Assembly: GCF_011397635.1 (NCBI RefSeq)
Contig: NC_064754.1
Span: 36,895,543 to 36,959,542, forward strand
Source: Epinephelus fuscoguttatus
Taxonomy: Eukaryota > Chordata > Actinopteri > Perciformes > Serranidae
DNA length: 64,000 nucleotides
Direction: 5' to 3'
The position numbers and the translations under genes are program-made. The notes beneath the pieces were generated by a model, which was given only the letters and a program-made list of their open reading frames with translations, was not told the origin of the DNA and ran no database searches. Positions 1-12,331 of this stretch are shown here, one piece after another (within the stretch, counting starts at the first letter, position 1; every line of letters begins with the position of its first letter).

Positions 1-719
1 ACGCAAATAGAGCATGACAAAGCATCGATATTTGCCGACCTGGGAGTAAGACCAGGCCAATCACTGTTGGCACACTGTTAGTTGAAAAATATATGTGAAA
101 GAACAGCAACAGCCGTGTTCAGTGTCCTATCTGATTTTGCAGAGCATGGACTGCAGATTGAGTGCAAAACACTCTCAACACCCATGGGTCACTAGATATG
201 CCCAGAACTACTGCTTCAGCAGAAGTTACACTAGCATAATACTGTTATAGCTTGCAGTTGTTCGTTCATACACTGTGATTTTTCTCAGATATGAGACTGT
301 CATACTTTTTTGCCATGGTAGCTGTATGGCCCTAAGGCTGTATCTGTAGATCAGTCGGTTGATCCTTTACTTTGGTTCAGATTGAAATATCTTTACAACT
401 ATTTAATGGATTGCCATTCAATTTTGTACAGGTATTCATGATTCCCAAGAGGATGAATCCTACTACAACACCACCACCAAGTCAAAGCTTTAAGAAATTG
501 ACACTGACAGCATGGATTGGCCCAAATGTTTGTACACATGTATTGTCCACAGGGGATGAATTCTTATTACCTTGGTGATTTACCACATTTATCATATCAT
601 TGCCTAATCCTCTGGTGCTTCCAGCAGGTGAGACTGAGAATGTGACACCTCACAGAGCCATTAGTATGGCTATAGACTGTTAGTCTTGTTTTCCCATGGA
701 CGTCAGATACGTAGAAACG
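1..719. other. Non-coding, nothing recognised
   Basis: I see no convincing gene, RNA or transposon terminus here. The short open frames show no family resemblance. Confidence 0.5.
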
Positions 720-1110
720 TTACATTTTAAATACTCCGTTGTTAACGTGTGGTTAGGTTTAGGCCTAGGAACCACTTTGTTATTGTTGGGAAAAGATCAT
801 GTTTGGGCTTAAAAAAAACTGTATTTGTGGCACAATCACAAGCTGGAAACACAGTGATGACTCACTAAAAAACAACTAGTTTTGTTGTTTGAGTCTTCAA
901 CAGTGGTCTGACAGCTGTCTTGCTTAGATGTCATGCCATCCACCATCCCATCCATCTCCTGATGACAAAGTCAGCTCATATACTATATTACTACTGAAGT
1001 GTGATATAATATGAAATGTATAAATGTAACATATATGTGGGTTGTAAAAATGTATAATACCAACATTTGTTTCTGGTGACTGGGCTACAAGGACAAGTAG
1101 GTGGCAGTCC
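720..1110. repeat. Dispersed repeat, family A copy 1
   Basis: This stretch, including GATCATGTTTGGGCTT and the segment AAGTCAGCTCATATACTA, aligns by eye with 20060-20520 in the same order and spacing. Shorter relatives appear at 12170-12240 (opposite orientation) and about 24550-24610. All share a GTTTAGGC core near a telomere-like CCTAA motif. No reading frame or clear terminus is visible, so the class is unknown. Confidence 0.6.
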
Positions 1111-2379
1111 AAATTATATCTGTGCTGGAAATCCTGCTGATCAGGTGTGCCAAAAGCAACCCATTTTACTATCTGAGCCTTCTAATACCAAACTACTTTC
1201 TCAATTAAACTACATATTAACATTTTAAAAAAGAGTTTCTATTTTGTAAATAATTGTACTATATTGGATATTAGTTGACCCCTTTTACAAAAATGAACAA
1301 CCACTGTGTGAGTATTGGACAAGATTGTTTTCTAAGTATTTCAAATAAGATATTTTGCAACTGTGCAGTTACTAATTTCTCTACTGAGTGTATGACATTG
1401 TTATCTTCATTCATCAGAAGTTGTTGACCTACACTGAATAACAGTGGTCACAAGATGGACCTTGCTGTTCCCCAGTTATGAATGCTTTTCTCAACAACAG
1501 TTTAATACTTAAAAATATTATACTGTATATTATATTGACAGTGTTTTGGTAGCTACCAGCTTTTCCACTGTTTTCTTCATTCACTCCCTGGGTTAGCCCA
1601 TTGCCAGGCAATGTGCCTTGACATCTTTCTCTGCATAAAATTATTAATTTTCTGGAGCACTGATGCACATCAAAACAGACAAATAGAATAGTGAAGCTCC
1701 ACAGTCAGAAATGCTAATGTGTGTGTGTTGCCCTTCATGCAGGCCAAGAAAGACTACACTACTCTGCTTTATCCAAAGTGACCTTGATGACTTTAAGGAA
1801 GTAAATAGTGGAGGCTCTCGCAGAATGAATAAATAAATAAAGCTGAGTAGAGTTAATACTCACAGGGTTTTTCTGACAGCGCTGTCATGACCTGATAATC
1901 AGTGGCCATTTGAGGAGGCATGTCAAGTCAGCTTTTTAATATAGAACTATGTCACACATCATCCCACAAAGGAGCCAGAAACATCCAGAAAGGAGCCTCC
2001 TTCTACAACTGCAAACACATTTTCCTGAGACTGACAAGAGGTGCAGTGACAGTAGATGGATCCTGCACCCATTTAGTGATGAACCAACAACGGGGTGTCA
2101 ACTTTAACTGCTACACAGGACGATCAGCTGTTTGAAATGTCAAAAGACTCCTTGTCAGAGAGAAATGTATAAAGCACACCCCCTTGTGAAGTTCTGGATG
2201 GGTTGTCAGGCACAGACCTTGCAGCAGCAAAGGTAATGAAAAGTATAAATGAAATGTTTCGCAAAATATGACATCTTTGGCAACTTTATCTCTGGAAGTG
2301 CACGCTGCAGTAACTAAACAATAAATACATAGAAAGTTTAGCCCATAGCATGAGACTGTAAGCAGATACTACCAGTGAG
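1111..2379. other. Non-coding, nothing recognised
   Basis: AT-rich sequence with scattered stop codons in all frames. No domain, splice pattern or repeat terminus was recognised. Confidence 0.45.
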
Positions 2380-2560
2380 GGGATTTTGAGACAATGGGCT
2401 CCTGGGCACAAATATACAAAAGACCCCACCACCTTTTTACATTGGAGCAAGACACACAGACACAATTTTTTTGTGGTTTTGTGTCTCTTTTGTTCATTTT
2501 GGATCTTATTATTATTTGTTATTGTCCCTTTGTGGTTGTTTTGCCTGTTTTGTGAGCCTG
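2380..2560 (+). repeat. Dispersed repeat, family B copy 1
   Basis: The start (GAGACAATGGGCTCCTGGGC) and following CCCCACCACC block match 35227-35290 and, in inverted orientation, 47030-47070. In each case the block is followed by simple TTTGTGGTTTTGTGTCTCTTT-like DNA. The 45.4-47.0 kb minisatellite appears to be an expansion of the same inner part. Confidence 0.65.
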
Positions 2561-3099
2561 GTCTCACTCTGAAGTCACTGAAATCCGGCACTTGGGCAGT
2601 GACTTGTCAGAAACCAACAGAAAAGGCGTCCTTTCACATCAGCATAATATGCGGCTGGTTGCTGTTATAGTTTAACGGTGCCCGGTGGCGTCAGGGGGAA
2701 ACGCGGTGAGACAAGAAGAAAAGTTAGGGTGGCGACAGGCAGGATGGTGGGCGGATGGGTCCAACAAACACTGACTTTCACCTGAGAGAGCGGAGTTTGT
2801 GTGCCGTTAGATTCTGATTGTTTCCTTTCCTAAACCTAACCACAATCATTTGTTGTTGAAAGAAAAAAACGTCAATTTGTGGTGGTGTACCAGTGTAATC
2901 TTTTATTTTGAAAGAGACTTTATGTAATGTGGCAAACCAGGGGAAATCTCTGAGTCAGCCCAGCAGAGGGGGCGGACCCACAGTCTCAGGCTAGGGGAGG
3001 TGGTAGAGGGAGTGTTTTATCCAGTGCAGGTGCTGCAGCCACTAGGCACCTGGCACTGGTCACACCCGCAGCCCATCAAGTGATTAGAGAGAGAGACTC
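2561..3099. other. Repeat-like non-coding DNA
   Basis: Contains TTTCCTAAACCTAACCACAA near 2827, a motif also seen in several dispersed repeats of this window. There is no coding evidence. Confidence 0.4.
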
Positions 3100-3524
3100 A
3101 GAGGCCGTTTACACGTGGCCGGCTATTTTCATAAACGAACATTTCACCATCTCCGTTTTCAAAAAGATCTTCGTTTACACTTACCCGTGTATATATACAC
3201 AAGAGCATGCCAAACCCGTAGATGGCAGTGTAACGAGAGACTCAAGCCTTCCATGTATCCCTTGTCACCATAGCAACATAGGTCGCACTTTTGACACAGG
3301 CGCAAGTTACGGCGCATACTGTGACGTCGGCTGCCTATAACTCCGTTTATCTCAGTTTACATGCAAACACGCAACCGGAGTTTTCCAAAATCTCCACTCT
3401 GGCTGGAGTTTTTAGAAAGACTCGTTTTCAGAGGAGAAATCACCGTTTGCGTGTAAACAAACGGCACAAACGAAGGAAGATGTCTCCGTTTATCAAAATC
3501 ACCGTGTACGTGTAAATGGCCTCT
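3100..3524. mobile_element. Short non-autonomous DNA transposon (MITE-like), 425 bp
   Basis: The two ends are imperfect inverted repeats: AGAGGCCGTTTACACGT on the left and, reading the right end in reverse complement, AGAGGCCATTTACACGT. Similarity extends about 38 bp on each side, through a TTTTxATAAACG block. The interior has repeated CGTTT/AAACG motifs and no meaningful protein. No clean target duplication is visible, so the exact superfamily is open. Confidence 0.7.
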
Positions 3525-4528
3525 CACTCGTTCTTCACCCAAGCACTCAAATTGGTTGAGGACAAGCAGCGGGCAACATTTCCCTGGTTTCCACATGATT
3601 GCCGCCACCTAGGACAGGTGAAGACTGAAGAGAAATACCCCAGACAGGAAGAAACCTGAGTTACCATTTCATCCCCCTCCTCTTTCCCTCCACTTTTTTC
3701 ATTAAAGACTCTTTTTTTTGCTGATAATCTGTCTCTGAGTCCCTATTTTATGTGAATCCTGCCTCTGGGCTCCTGGGTTGCGACAGTAAAAGTTAAAATT
3801 CCTGTGAGAATGGAAGTGTATTTTGAAAGCGCAGCATGCAGTATTCCTTCACAAACGGAAGTTCCCTTTCACTAAAACATTGTAGCCCTAAACAATAAAA
3901 GATAGTCAAGTCAGATAGAGGTATATGAACAATTCTTACCAGAGCATCTTAATAAAACACGTCTCTCACCATCTCTGAAGTCACTGTCGACCTGCTGGCC
4001 TTACCACAGTGCTGTAACGTTACATTAAGCGGTAGCGCTTCTGTAGATTTTTAGTCCCAGTAACGTGATATCCATTGTTATCCCGAGGAAGCTTGTGTTG
4101 TGGACAGACAATGTCTGCAGTGGGCGACAGACTCGACATCATCATGTAGCTCTTCAAATGTTCTCTTTAGCTCATTTTCCATATTTGTATTCACATACCG
4201 TAGTTGTAAAACATTTAGCTGCCTGACAGCGAGCGGCCTGCAGGGCTGAGTTTCCCAAAACATGATCCTTCTTAGCAACATTGTCTTCTTTGTGGCTTAG
4301 AAAAACTACACTGCAAAAAAAAAAAGCACCTAGCGCCCTCTAGCATCCACACTCAGTCACCTACAGCCAGGACGTACTATAGATGATGATGGGTATAGAT
4401 GACACTAGTGCGCATGCGTCAAGGTCATGGCGTGATGGCGAGCCAAGATGAGAGTCCTAAGTCGAGTTTTTTGGGGGAGGGGGAGTAACTAAAAAGTCAC
4501 TTTTCTCAGTAACACATTACTTTTTGGT
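3525..4528. other. Non-coding, nothing firm recognised
   Basis: No coding exon recognised. About 3690-3785 (a T-run then GAGTCCC...GGGCTCCTGGGTT) looks like the 3' end of a dispersed repeat, but I cannot delimit it. Confidence 0.35.
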
Positions 4529-5301
4529 TTAAAGCTATAGTTGGTAATGTTGGAGAGCTAGCAAGATTTGAAAGCTGCCCCTCCTCTAAGCTCCACCCCC
4601 TCCTCCCCCTCCTGTCAGTGCTCCGTCCAAAGCGACTAACCACTACGTACAGACCTGTGGGATTATGATCATAACAGAAAGCTGGCTTCACCTGCTCATA
4701 CCCGATGCTGCGGTGCAGCTAGCGGGCCACACTAGCCACCGGCAGGACAGAAACATCAAGTCCAGTAAGAGGAAAGGAGGGGGGCTCTGTGTTTATCTCC
4801 ATAACAACTGGTGTAACAACAGCAGGATCATTGCTCACCATTGTTGTCCAGACCTTGAGGCTCTCTCAATATCCTGCAGACCATTCTACCTTCCCCGGGA
4901 ACTGATTGTCACCGTCTCAGCTGTCTACATACCACTGGATACTAATGTTAGCATTGCTCTTAGTAGCTTAGCAACCATTGTAAACAAACTGCAGCACGCC
5001 CATGCTGAGGGCCTTACAAACTGCTCATACTTTCAAATGGGGAGGGGGGTTGGGACGAGGAGCAGAGGAGTGTCAAAAGAGAGAGAGTGCAAATTTGAGC
5101 AAGGAGTAACTCCCATGCGGACCGGATGGCTGTGATTGGTCAATTTCTTTTCAGGCCTGCAGCCACCAGAGAGAATGGGTATTTTTTGGTTCCTTTTGCT
5201 CTTCACGTTGTGTAGCTAGCACTATTGGGCCATAACCACCATCTAAATGATGTTAATAATAATGATCAATCTTTCTAAACGTAGACCATAGCTTTAAATG
5301 T
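4529..5301. mobile_element. MITE-like repeat carrying a LINE fragment
   Basis: The left end (TTTAAAGCTATAGTTGGTAA) and the right end (reverse complement ATTTAAAGCTATGGTCTACG) are inverted relatives. The body of the repeat is interrupted by, or has captured, the LINE endonuclease fragment at 4659-5000. No target duplication can be shown. Confidence 0.45.
4659..5015 (+). pseudogene. LINE (jockey/L2-group) AP-endonuclease fragment
   Basis: The plus-strand frame encodes a piece of the apurinic endonuclease domain of a non-LTR retrotransposon: TESWL near its start, then a GGGLCVYLHNNW strand, a DLEALSISCRPFYLPRE segment and VYIPLDTN. These match the order seen in fish LINE endonucleases of the L2/Rex/jockey-like group. 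Both domain ends are missing and the frame runs into unrelated sequence after about residue 110, so it is a dead fragment. Clade assignment is from memory of the motif order and is tentative. Confidence 0.75.
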
Positions 5302-5859
5302 CAGAAGGATGATCCATGTTTTATTCAAAGTGCTCATGTGGAAACTGACTTTACAAAATGCCTCACAGGATAAAGATCAGCAATCACTGATAGGGAGATG
5401 TGTTACGGGGCGGCAGCAAGGACCCAAGTGCGGACAGATGGTGAAGCAGCAGTTTGAGTCCAAAAGGTTTATTTTAGCTTTCTGGGTGAGGGGCTGAGTC
5501 CAGAGGGGAGGATGGGAAGGGTGAAGGGGTATGGGCCCAGAGCGTCCAAGGAGGGGGCAGGTTGAGTGGGAAGTAGGCTGGAGCGTCCAATGTGAGGGCA
5601 GGCGGAGCAGAGGCAGGGCCGGAGAGCAGAGCAGGCAGGTTGGATACTGGAAACACAGGAAAACAGGATTACTGACAAAGTTTAAATCAGGGATTCAACT
5701 AGAGGCTAGAGTCAAGCTGTATACTGACTAATCAGTGGCTACGATCTGGCAGCGTGGATGTGGCAGGACAGCGTACAAGTAGGCGGAGTTGATTGCAGGA
5801 TGAGATGCAGCTGGTGGTGCTCTGCTCTGTCTCCGGCACACCTGTAACCACTCTGCTCA

Positions 5860-5893
<34 letters not shown>

Positions 5894-6157
5894 AAACAGC
5901 AGATGTAACAAGATGAATGGTAAAAATTGTGAAATTCATCACCCATAAGTAATTTAAAATGAGTGTATAAATGCACCTTTGATTGAAATTTCACAGAATG
6001 TCGTGCAGCCCGCAAAAATAATAACACAATCAGTGAAATTCGCAAACGACCTCAAACAATTTAATCTGTTTCTCAGTTTATATTTAATCTGCTCTTTATC
6101 ACTGGTCTGAAAAATACATGAGGTACACACATTCTCAATGCACATTCTTTTTTTTTT
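5302..6157. other. Non-coding, with (CA)n microsatellite
   Basis: 5400-5860 is GC-rich dispersed-repeat-like DNA without a recognisable protein. A (CA)n run lies at about 5860-5893. Nothing else is supported. Confidence 0.5.
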
Positions 6158-6430
6158 ATAAATCAATCAATCAATCAATCAATTTTATTTATAAAGCCCA
6201 ATATCACAAATCACAATTTGCCTCACAGGGCTTTACAGCATACGACATCCCTCTGTCCTTATGACCCTCACAGCAGATAAGGAAAAACTCCCCCAAAAAA
6301 AACCCTTTAACGGGAAAAAAAAAAAATGGTAGAAACCTCAGGAAGAGCAACTGAGGAGGGATCCCTCTTCCAGGATGGACAGATGTGCAATAGATGTCGT
6401 ACAGCACAGATCAGCAAAATAAATTAACAG
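6158..6430 (-). repeat. LINE-type retroposon 3' end
   Basis: Read on the minus strand it ends in GCTTTATAAATAAAATTGAT followed by ATTG repeats, a typical short-tandem tail of a non-LTR element. The body (CACAGGGCTTTACAG, CTCAGGAAGAGCAACTGAGG) is a very common fish interspersed repeat. It is truncated upstream. The adjoining 6438-6550 stretch (GACACAATGAGACAGAGAGA, then a GTAATGACAGTAGCTTACAA block) recurs at 8027-8190. Confidence 0.65.
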
Positions 6431-6446
6431 TAACCTGTATGACACA

Positions 6447-6448
6447 AT

Positions 6449-6489
<41 letters not shown>
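6447..6489. repeat. (GA)n microsatellite
   Basis: About 20 GA units in register within the retroposon-like flank. Confidence 0.85.
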
Positions 6490-6492
<3 letters not shown>

Positions 6493-7646
6493 GGTAATGA
6501 CAGTAGCTTACAACAACATTATTGAAAGTAATAATATTATAGTTATAGTTATATGTATGCATCTGGCTCGTGGGGCCTATTGCACAAAACTAGGATAAGG
6601 GATTAAGCCGGGATATCTTGGTTATCCTGGCTCAATTTATCCGTGATCCGGTTGCACAAAAACGGGATAGTGGAAAGCGGGATATATTATGGCATAAGTT
6701 ACCATGGAGATTTATTCTGTGGAGCTAGCCTGCTCCAGACCAGGCTAAGTTCCAGGATCTATTTAATCTCATCCCTTATCTCAGTCAAAAGTCACCACAA
6801 ATGGAAACCAATAGTTATTCCACTGCCCACTGCACATTGTTATCACATTCAGCCAGATCTATTGTCATTATTTAAACATTTGTGATCATTAATTGCAGTC
6901 GTTTTAGATAAATGATGATTTTAGATGATTTTGCAATCATTAGATAATTTACAGTTTCCCATAGACTATATATAAAGAACACATCCCATATAAATATAAA
7001 TACACATCAAAGAGTAACATGATGTTCCTTTATTGAATAAGGATAAATCAAAGCAAGTAAACCATCAGCTCCTTTCAAAACTCTACAAGATAGAAAGCAC
7101 GGAATCAAAGCATATTATACAACACAAGAATAAATACACATTCAAAGGTCTGTATATGATACACCCCGCATGTCTGCACACTGAAATAAATGCAGGACAA
7201 ATCCATACACAACAAATGAACAGACAAATGAATGGATGCAGTAGCCTCCCTGCAAGCTTGCATACACACAGTATACAGCACTAACAATATAAGAGGCCAA
7301 ATCAATTTAAATTGGATTGAAAAAAACACAAATTCCTCTGCCAATTTAATAATAATTTAACACATATTGGTCCCTGACCAGCCGACCACTGTCGTCATCA
7401 GGGAAGATGGCAGGATTGTCCCAGTCCATGCGTGATGGCACTCTGGGGGCCCTCTCCTTCCTCAGGCAGGCCACATTGTGGAGGACAGCACAGGCCACAG
7501 TGATGTCACATGCCCTCAAAGGGCTAACCCTTAAGTGGTTAAGACAGTGAAAGTGTGCCTTCAGGAGGCCAAAGGTCATTTCAATGCTGGCCCTTGTCCT
7601 GGCATGGGCATGATTATAGGCCTGCTGTGCTTCCTGAGGGTCTGTG

Positions 7647-8073
7647 GGTACGTCCCAAGTCCCTTAAAATTACTGCTAACCACCTAACCTAGCCACCTTA
7701 CCTAACTGTTCAGTCCCTCCCACTTAGGAAAACATTTAAGGAGTCAGGAGTTAGGAGTCAGGAGTTAGGAGGATTGCTGATAAGAGACGGCCTTACTCTG
7801 AAGTGTCACGTAAAGCGACGTCCTATTCTGCCTATTCTGGTGACGGCGGCACCTATGGGCGGCACAGCTGGATCTGCTGCATAACGGAGCCAGCGTACAT
7901 CCCAAGTCACATTATATTTGCTGATCAAAGCCGTACCCCCCCCCCCCCCCCGGTCATGACTTTGGTCACACAGTTTTGCATGTATTACCATTGTTATTGA
8001 GTCATTTGCCGAAGTTTGTAATCCTTATGACACAATGAGACAGAAAGACAGACAGAGAGAGAGAGACAGAGAC

Positions 8074-8106
<33 letters not shown>

Positions 8107-8759
8107 CAGACAGAGAGAGAGAGACAGAGAGAGAGACAGGACAGATGGTAATGACAGTAGCTTACAATAACATTAATGAAAGTAATAATAATAATTAATA
8201 TTAATAATTAATATTACCTACAGCCTATTAAACATTATTCCACTCACATGACATGCAGGACAATTAATGATGGGCAAATGTGTTTGTGTCTATGTGTGTG
8301 TGCGTGGTGTTATATCACTCGAGCAGCTGCACATTTAACAGCCACACATCACAGACAGTCCGCTCAACAACACAACGGGTTGTGAATGAAATAAACTTAA
8401 TTACAACATGACAGTCTTGCACGAAATATCATTAACGTTACTCTTTGTAGTCACGTAGGCAGGAATTACAGCGTTTCATTGCAAAGAATGCATGTAACGG
8501 GTACACTTGCACTGTTTCTACGCCATCTCGTTCAAATGAGACAGACGGGTGCGGGGGGGGGGGGGACTTCCTGTTAGGAACCTCTCGTGTTACCTTACTC
8601 ATCGCACCTAACAGATCCCTCCTAACTCCTAACGCTAACTCTTTACTGGCAGGAATAAGAGACATGAGACGGCCTTAAAGATGGCGGACCCCGATTGACT
8701 TCCGGTTCAAGTAAGGAGTTAGGAGTTAGCAGTATAAAATAAGAGACTTGGGACGTACC
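7647..8759. mobile_element. 1.1-kb inverted-repeat element nested in the Harbinger gene
   Basis: Ends are GGTACGTCCCAAGTC and its inverse GACTTGGGACGTACC, flanked by CTGTG at 7642-7646 and 8760-8764. Excising it restores the transposase frame, which confirms the boundaries. Inside are repeated TAGGAGTTAG/CTAACTCC motifs, a C-run (about 7927-7942), a GA-rich tract (8036-8140) and a G-run near 8552-8565. No transposase is encoded, so it is non-autonomous. Five-base duplications fit several superfamilies and I do not assign one. Confidence 0.8.
8036..8140. repeat. GA/GACA-rich microsatellite
   Basis: Interrupted GA and GACA units. The flanks match those of the GA run at 6447. Confidence 0.8.
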
Positions 8760-8850
8760 CTGTGTATGGTGTGAGGAGAAAAGGCTAGCAGGCATACCCC
8801 GTGTCCCCCAGCAACAAACCAGAGAATTCACCTGTCAATACAAAATCTCA

Positions 8851-9389
8851 TCATCACAACCTAATAAATGTCATGTCATGACACCAGTAGTGGGGCGACG
8901 TAGCTGATCAGTCGGTCATTTTGTGATAAAAGCAACAAGTTTGGTACATATATAGCCTATTATACAAATGAAAGCTTGGTGTCTATTTTATGGTTTCTGA
9001 CCATAAGAAACATATTGGAATGCTTATTTTTATGACTGGATGCATCTTGACCCCTAATTTGCATATTTCATCTTTATAAGATGAAGGCCACCTAAACATT
9101 TTTTTTTAACTCTTTTGGCAAACTTGGTGTCTGTTTCATATTCTTAAGCATTAGAAGCACACTGGGATACTCAGATTTATTATTTATTTTAAAATCATAT
9201 CATATTTTATTCATGATCTCAAATTTGCGTATTACCAATATGGCTGCTGTCCCAAATAATTTAATTTACACACACATTTTCACCTGGACTGAGCACCACA
9301 GATAGAATCTACAGACAAGTCAAAGTGAAAATATGCTTTATTACAATTTAAGGCAATAAAGAACAAAAAAAAAGAAAATGGAACAGTAT
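8851..9389. other. Non-coding, nothing recognised
   Basis: AT-rich sequence with no open frame or repeat terminus that I can support. Confidence 0.45.
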
Positions 9390-10984
9390 ACTATTTGAAT
9401 CAACTTAAGAATACATGTGACCTCTCAGCAGAGATCCAGGACCTGTTACAGAACCAGGTTGTATCTGTCATTCCCACTCAGACAGAAGGGATTTTACTCT
9501 GCGCACTTCCTGGTTCCCAAGAAGAAAGGAGTGTTAAGACCGATTTTGGATTTCCGCATCCTAAACCGATATCTTGCCCACAAGACGTTCTGTATGCTAA
9601 CCATCTATGGAGCTTTATCCCTATCTTTATTCAAGAGAGTGGTCTATCAGTTTGAGAGCATTATTTATTGATTTCATGTTCAAAAACCCTGCCCTCGCAT
9701 TCAAATAGCCTCTGCTTGCACTTGGATCTACTCTGTTTCTGCTCAAACTGTGTGCTCGCACTCAGATACCATGTTGCACGCTCTCAGATACGATTTGTTT
9801 GCACAGATTTCCTGCTCAAGCTTTGGCTTTTCTCCTCGCGCTCAAACTGTTTCTGTGCACTTGTGGAATTTCTGCTCTCAGATTTCTGCCCTGCTCTTGG
9901 ATTTTTTTTGTGTAACAACCCTGTCAAAATCCCCCAACCAACAGAATGCCAGTTTTACTGTTGACCAATGAAGTGATCCCTGCCTCCTTGTGGGCGCGCT
10001 CGCCTTAGTTTTACAGCGTCCCGTCCGGGCGGGTACTCTTTAACCGGGTTCATCCAGTCCCACCCTCCAGGGAGAGCCCTGTAAATTAAATGTTCTTCTC
10101 TTGCTTTCTTTACCACTTCTGGAATAAAGGGACTGTTAATTTACACACGTGCGCCATATATATATGATATCTTTAAACTTAATACTCTTTTGTCCCAGCT
10201 CATCAAACGTTTCTGTTACGTCAGCTTTGGGTCGGCCCAGTGCCGTAGAATATACCTGCCCACATACAGAAGTCGCCACAGAAGGCAGAATTTCATCTCC
10301 GCGGTGTTTGTTTGGAACTGAGCTCGCGGGACACAGCATCTCATCGCAGTTGGTTTCAGGCAAGCTAACTGGAATAAATTGGCAGAAAATAGCTTTGTTG
10401 TTTATTCTGTGACCGTTAAAAGAGGTTCCTGGTGAGTGGTGAGGCACGACTGGGTGTATATAGCACATGTCCCCACCAGCTAACGTTATCTTTCGTTAGC
10501 TGTTAGTTAGTTCAGCTCATGTTAGCTAACAGGCTACAACTGTGGTGTTTTCATTTTATTTTCCCTAGCTGATGTTATCTGCTCATCTGGTTATCGTGAA
10601 CACTCGTTTTGGGTTAAAGTGGAAGTGCCTGGAGCTGCCACCCGTGGTCCCGGGCAGGGCTCGAGACTTGGGATCCACTCACCTATGGGCCTGACCTCCG
10701 CGGCCTGGACGGATGCTCAAGTGCGGCCAGAGGAGTGCGGAGGTCAGGCCGGGTGGGCCGACACTGTGTATCCTAGAATGTGTGCTCAGTTGTGTGTGAG
10801 AGGAACGGAGAGGACCACGGATGTCAAATAGTGAAATTTAAGGATGCCTTTGGTATGTTGTTGATTTTATGGGCAGTTTATCAGTCGAGGTCTCCTCCTC
10901 TGCAAAGCAAACTGACCCGGTGACTACAGGTAATAGCGCAGTTTTGAAACCACTGTTTTTCTGAGATGAAGGACTGATGGTGTT

Positions 10985-11812
10985 CGACCCTCAACCAAGC
11001 CATTGCCCAGGTGCAGTCATACAAATATCTGGGTGTCTTTATTGACAACACACTCACCTGGAGCACAAACGTCGACAGCCTCTGTTGCAGACTACAGCAG
11101 CGGTTGCATTTTCTACGTTGTCTGAGAATTCATGGTGTTGATCAAAGATTTATGTTGATTTTTTATAAGGCAGTCTTAGAAAGTCTGATCAGGTGTAGTA
11201 TCACAGCTTGGTTTGGTAACCTCTCTGTGCAGCTAAAGAACAAACTTTTTCAGCTAATTCATGCTGCTGGAAAAATTATTGGTGTTAAAGAGCACTTCTC
11301 TATTCAGAGTATTTATGAATAGGCCACTCTGCAACAAGCAAATAAAATTATCTGCGATCCATCACACATCATGCATGACGAGTATGAGCTGCTACCATCT
11401 GGTAGAAGGTTTAGAGTCCCTCACTGCAGACTGAACAGATTTAAAAACTCGTTTGTTCCTGTGTCAATAAAGCTGGTAAACAAGGTCAGATAAGACCAGA
11501 GCTCAGATGACTTGCATTTGTTTGTTTTGCACAGGTTAGTATTTTTTACTTATTATAATTTTAGCATTTTATTAGCCCTATTAGGTGTTATTTATTTATT
11601 CATTCTTTTATTTATTCATTTCTTAATTCACCATGTTTCTTGCACTTTTTGGCACCTTGTATGATATGGAATGCACATATCTATTGGATGTTTGGTATTG
11701 TGTTGTATCGTATTGTATGTTCTGTGTTGTGGCTGCAGCATGGGTGAACGGCCCAGAACAAATTTCTCACTTTGTGAGACAATAAAGTTAATCTTGAATC
11801 TTGATTGTTGAG
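10985..11812 (+). pseudogene. LINE reverse-transcriptase C-terminal fragment with 3' tail
   Basis: The frame encodes SYKYLGVFIDNTLTW, then a thumb-like region (LHFLRCLRIHGVDQR, FYKAVLESLIRCSITAWFGN) and, after a stop at about 11320, ANKIICDPSHIMHDEYELLP and SGRRFRVPHCRLNRFKNSF. This is the usual C-terminal order in fish L2/jockey-group LINEs. The fragment ends in ATAAAGTTAATCTTGAATCTTGA, a short tandem tail marking the true 3' end. It is 5'-truncated and inactive. Confidence 0.8.
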
Positions 11813-12037
11813 CTGCTGTTAACAGTTAACAGAGTTAACGCCGGATCTCGTTATTTAACAGTTTCAACAATAAATTAAGGAGAGTGACTGACCCAAAGCC
11901 TTCAATCTGGCTAAAATACAGCTGAAATGCTAACAAAAAAAAAAATAAAATACAGTGGTGAAGTTGGGATTTGTTTCTTGAAGTTATGTGCTCATCGTCT
12001 TTTCTGTCTCTTGCAGGCTGCCAGGAGGGGTCCATGT

Positions 12038-12331
12038 CATTGGTTCGACAGCCCATTAGTCCGACTGTCCGCAGTGCTGAACGGCTCGCGGCGGGCGTAT
12101 GGTGCGCCGCGACCGGCTTTAGGCGGAGCAGGCTCACAGCTTATGTGTTTGTCACTTTCTTTTTCATTTTAACCCACACCATGATCTTTTCCTAACCCTA
12201 ACCAAGTGGTTTTTGTGCCTAAACCTAACCAGACCTTAACCACAGGGCATCATGATGATTTCGGAACGGACTTCGGAACAATGAGTTTAATATGGTCGGA
12301 ACAATGGGATGTCGAACCAATGGGCAGTTCC
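12038..12331. repeat. Small palindromic repeat
   Basis: CATTGGTTCGACAGCCCATT near the start pairs with AATGGGATGTCGAACCAATG near 12306-12325 (one mismatch). The centre holds CCTAACCCTAACC and the family A relative. Confidence 0.6.

Larger units (their letters stand above)
7346..8831 (-). pseudogene. Harbinger-type (HARBI1-like) transposase, interrupted
   Basis: Two minus-strand pieces, 8765-8831 and 7346-7646, join cleanly once the nested element and one copy of its CTGTG duplication are removed. The junction then reads TPYTDPQEAQQAYNHAHART, followed by a TFGLLKAHFHCL block and an ACAVLHNVA block, the end of a DDE_4-type transposase. The 8831 boundary is a good splice acceptor (TTGTATTGACAG). 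A TAG at 8785-8787 falls where related proteins have a glutamine codon (after GYAC), so the gene was also dead by point mutation. Upstream exons are not visible. Confidence 0.8.
6566..8850 (-). mobile_element. Harbinger-like DNA transposon remnant
   Basis: The right side on the plus strand starts GGGCCTATTGCACAAAACTA, a terminus typical of fish Harbinger-type elements. The interior carries the C-terminal part of a HARBI1-like DDE transposase on the minus strand. The opposite terminus is not found, so the copy is truncated, and it is interrupted by a 1113-bp element at 7647-8759. Confidence 0.65.
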
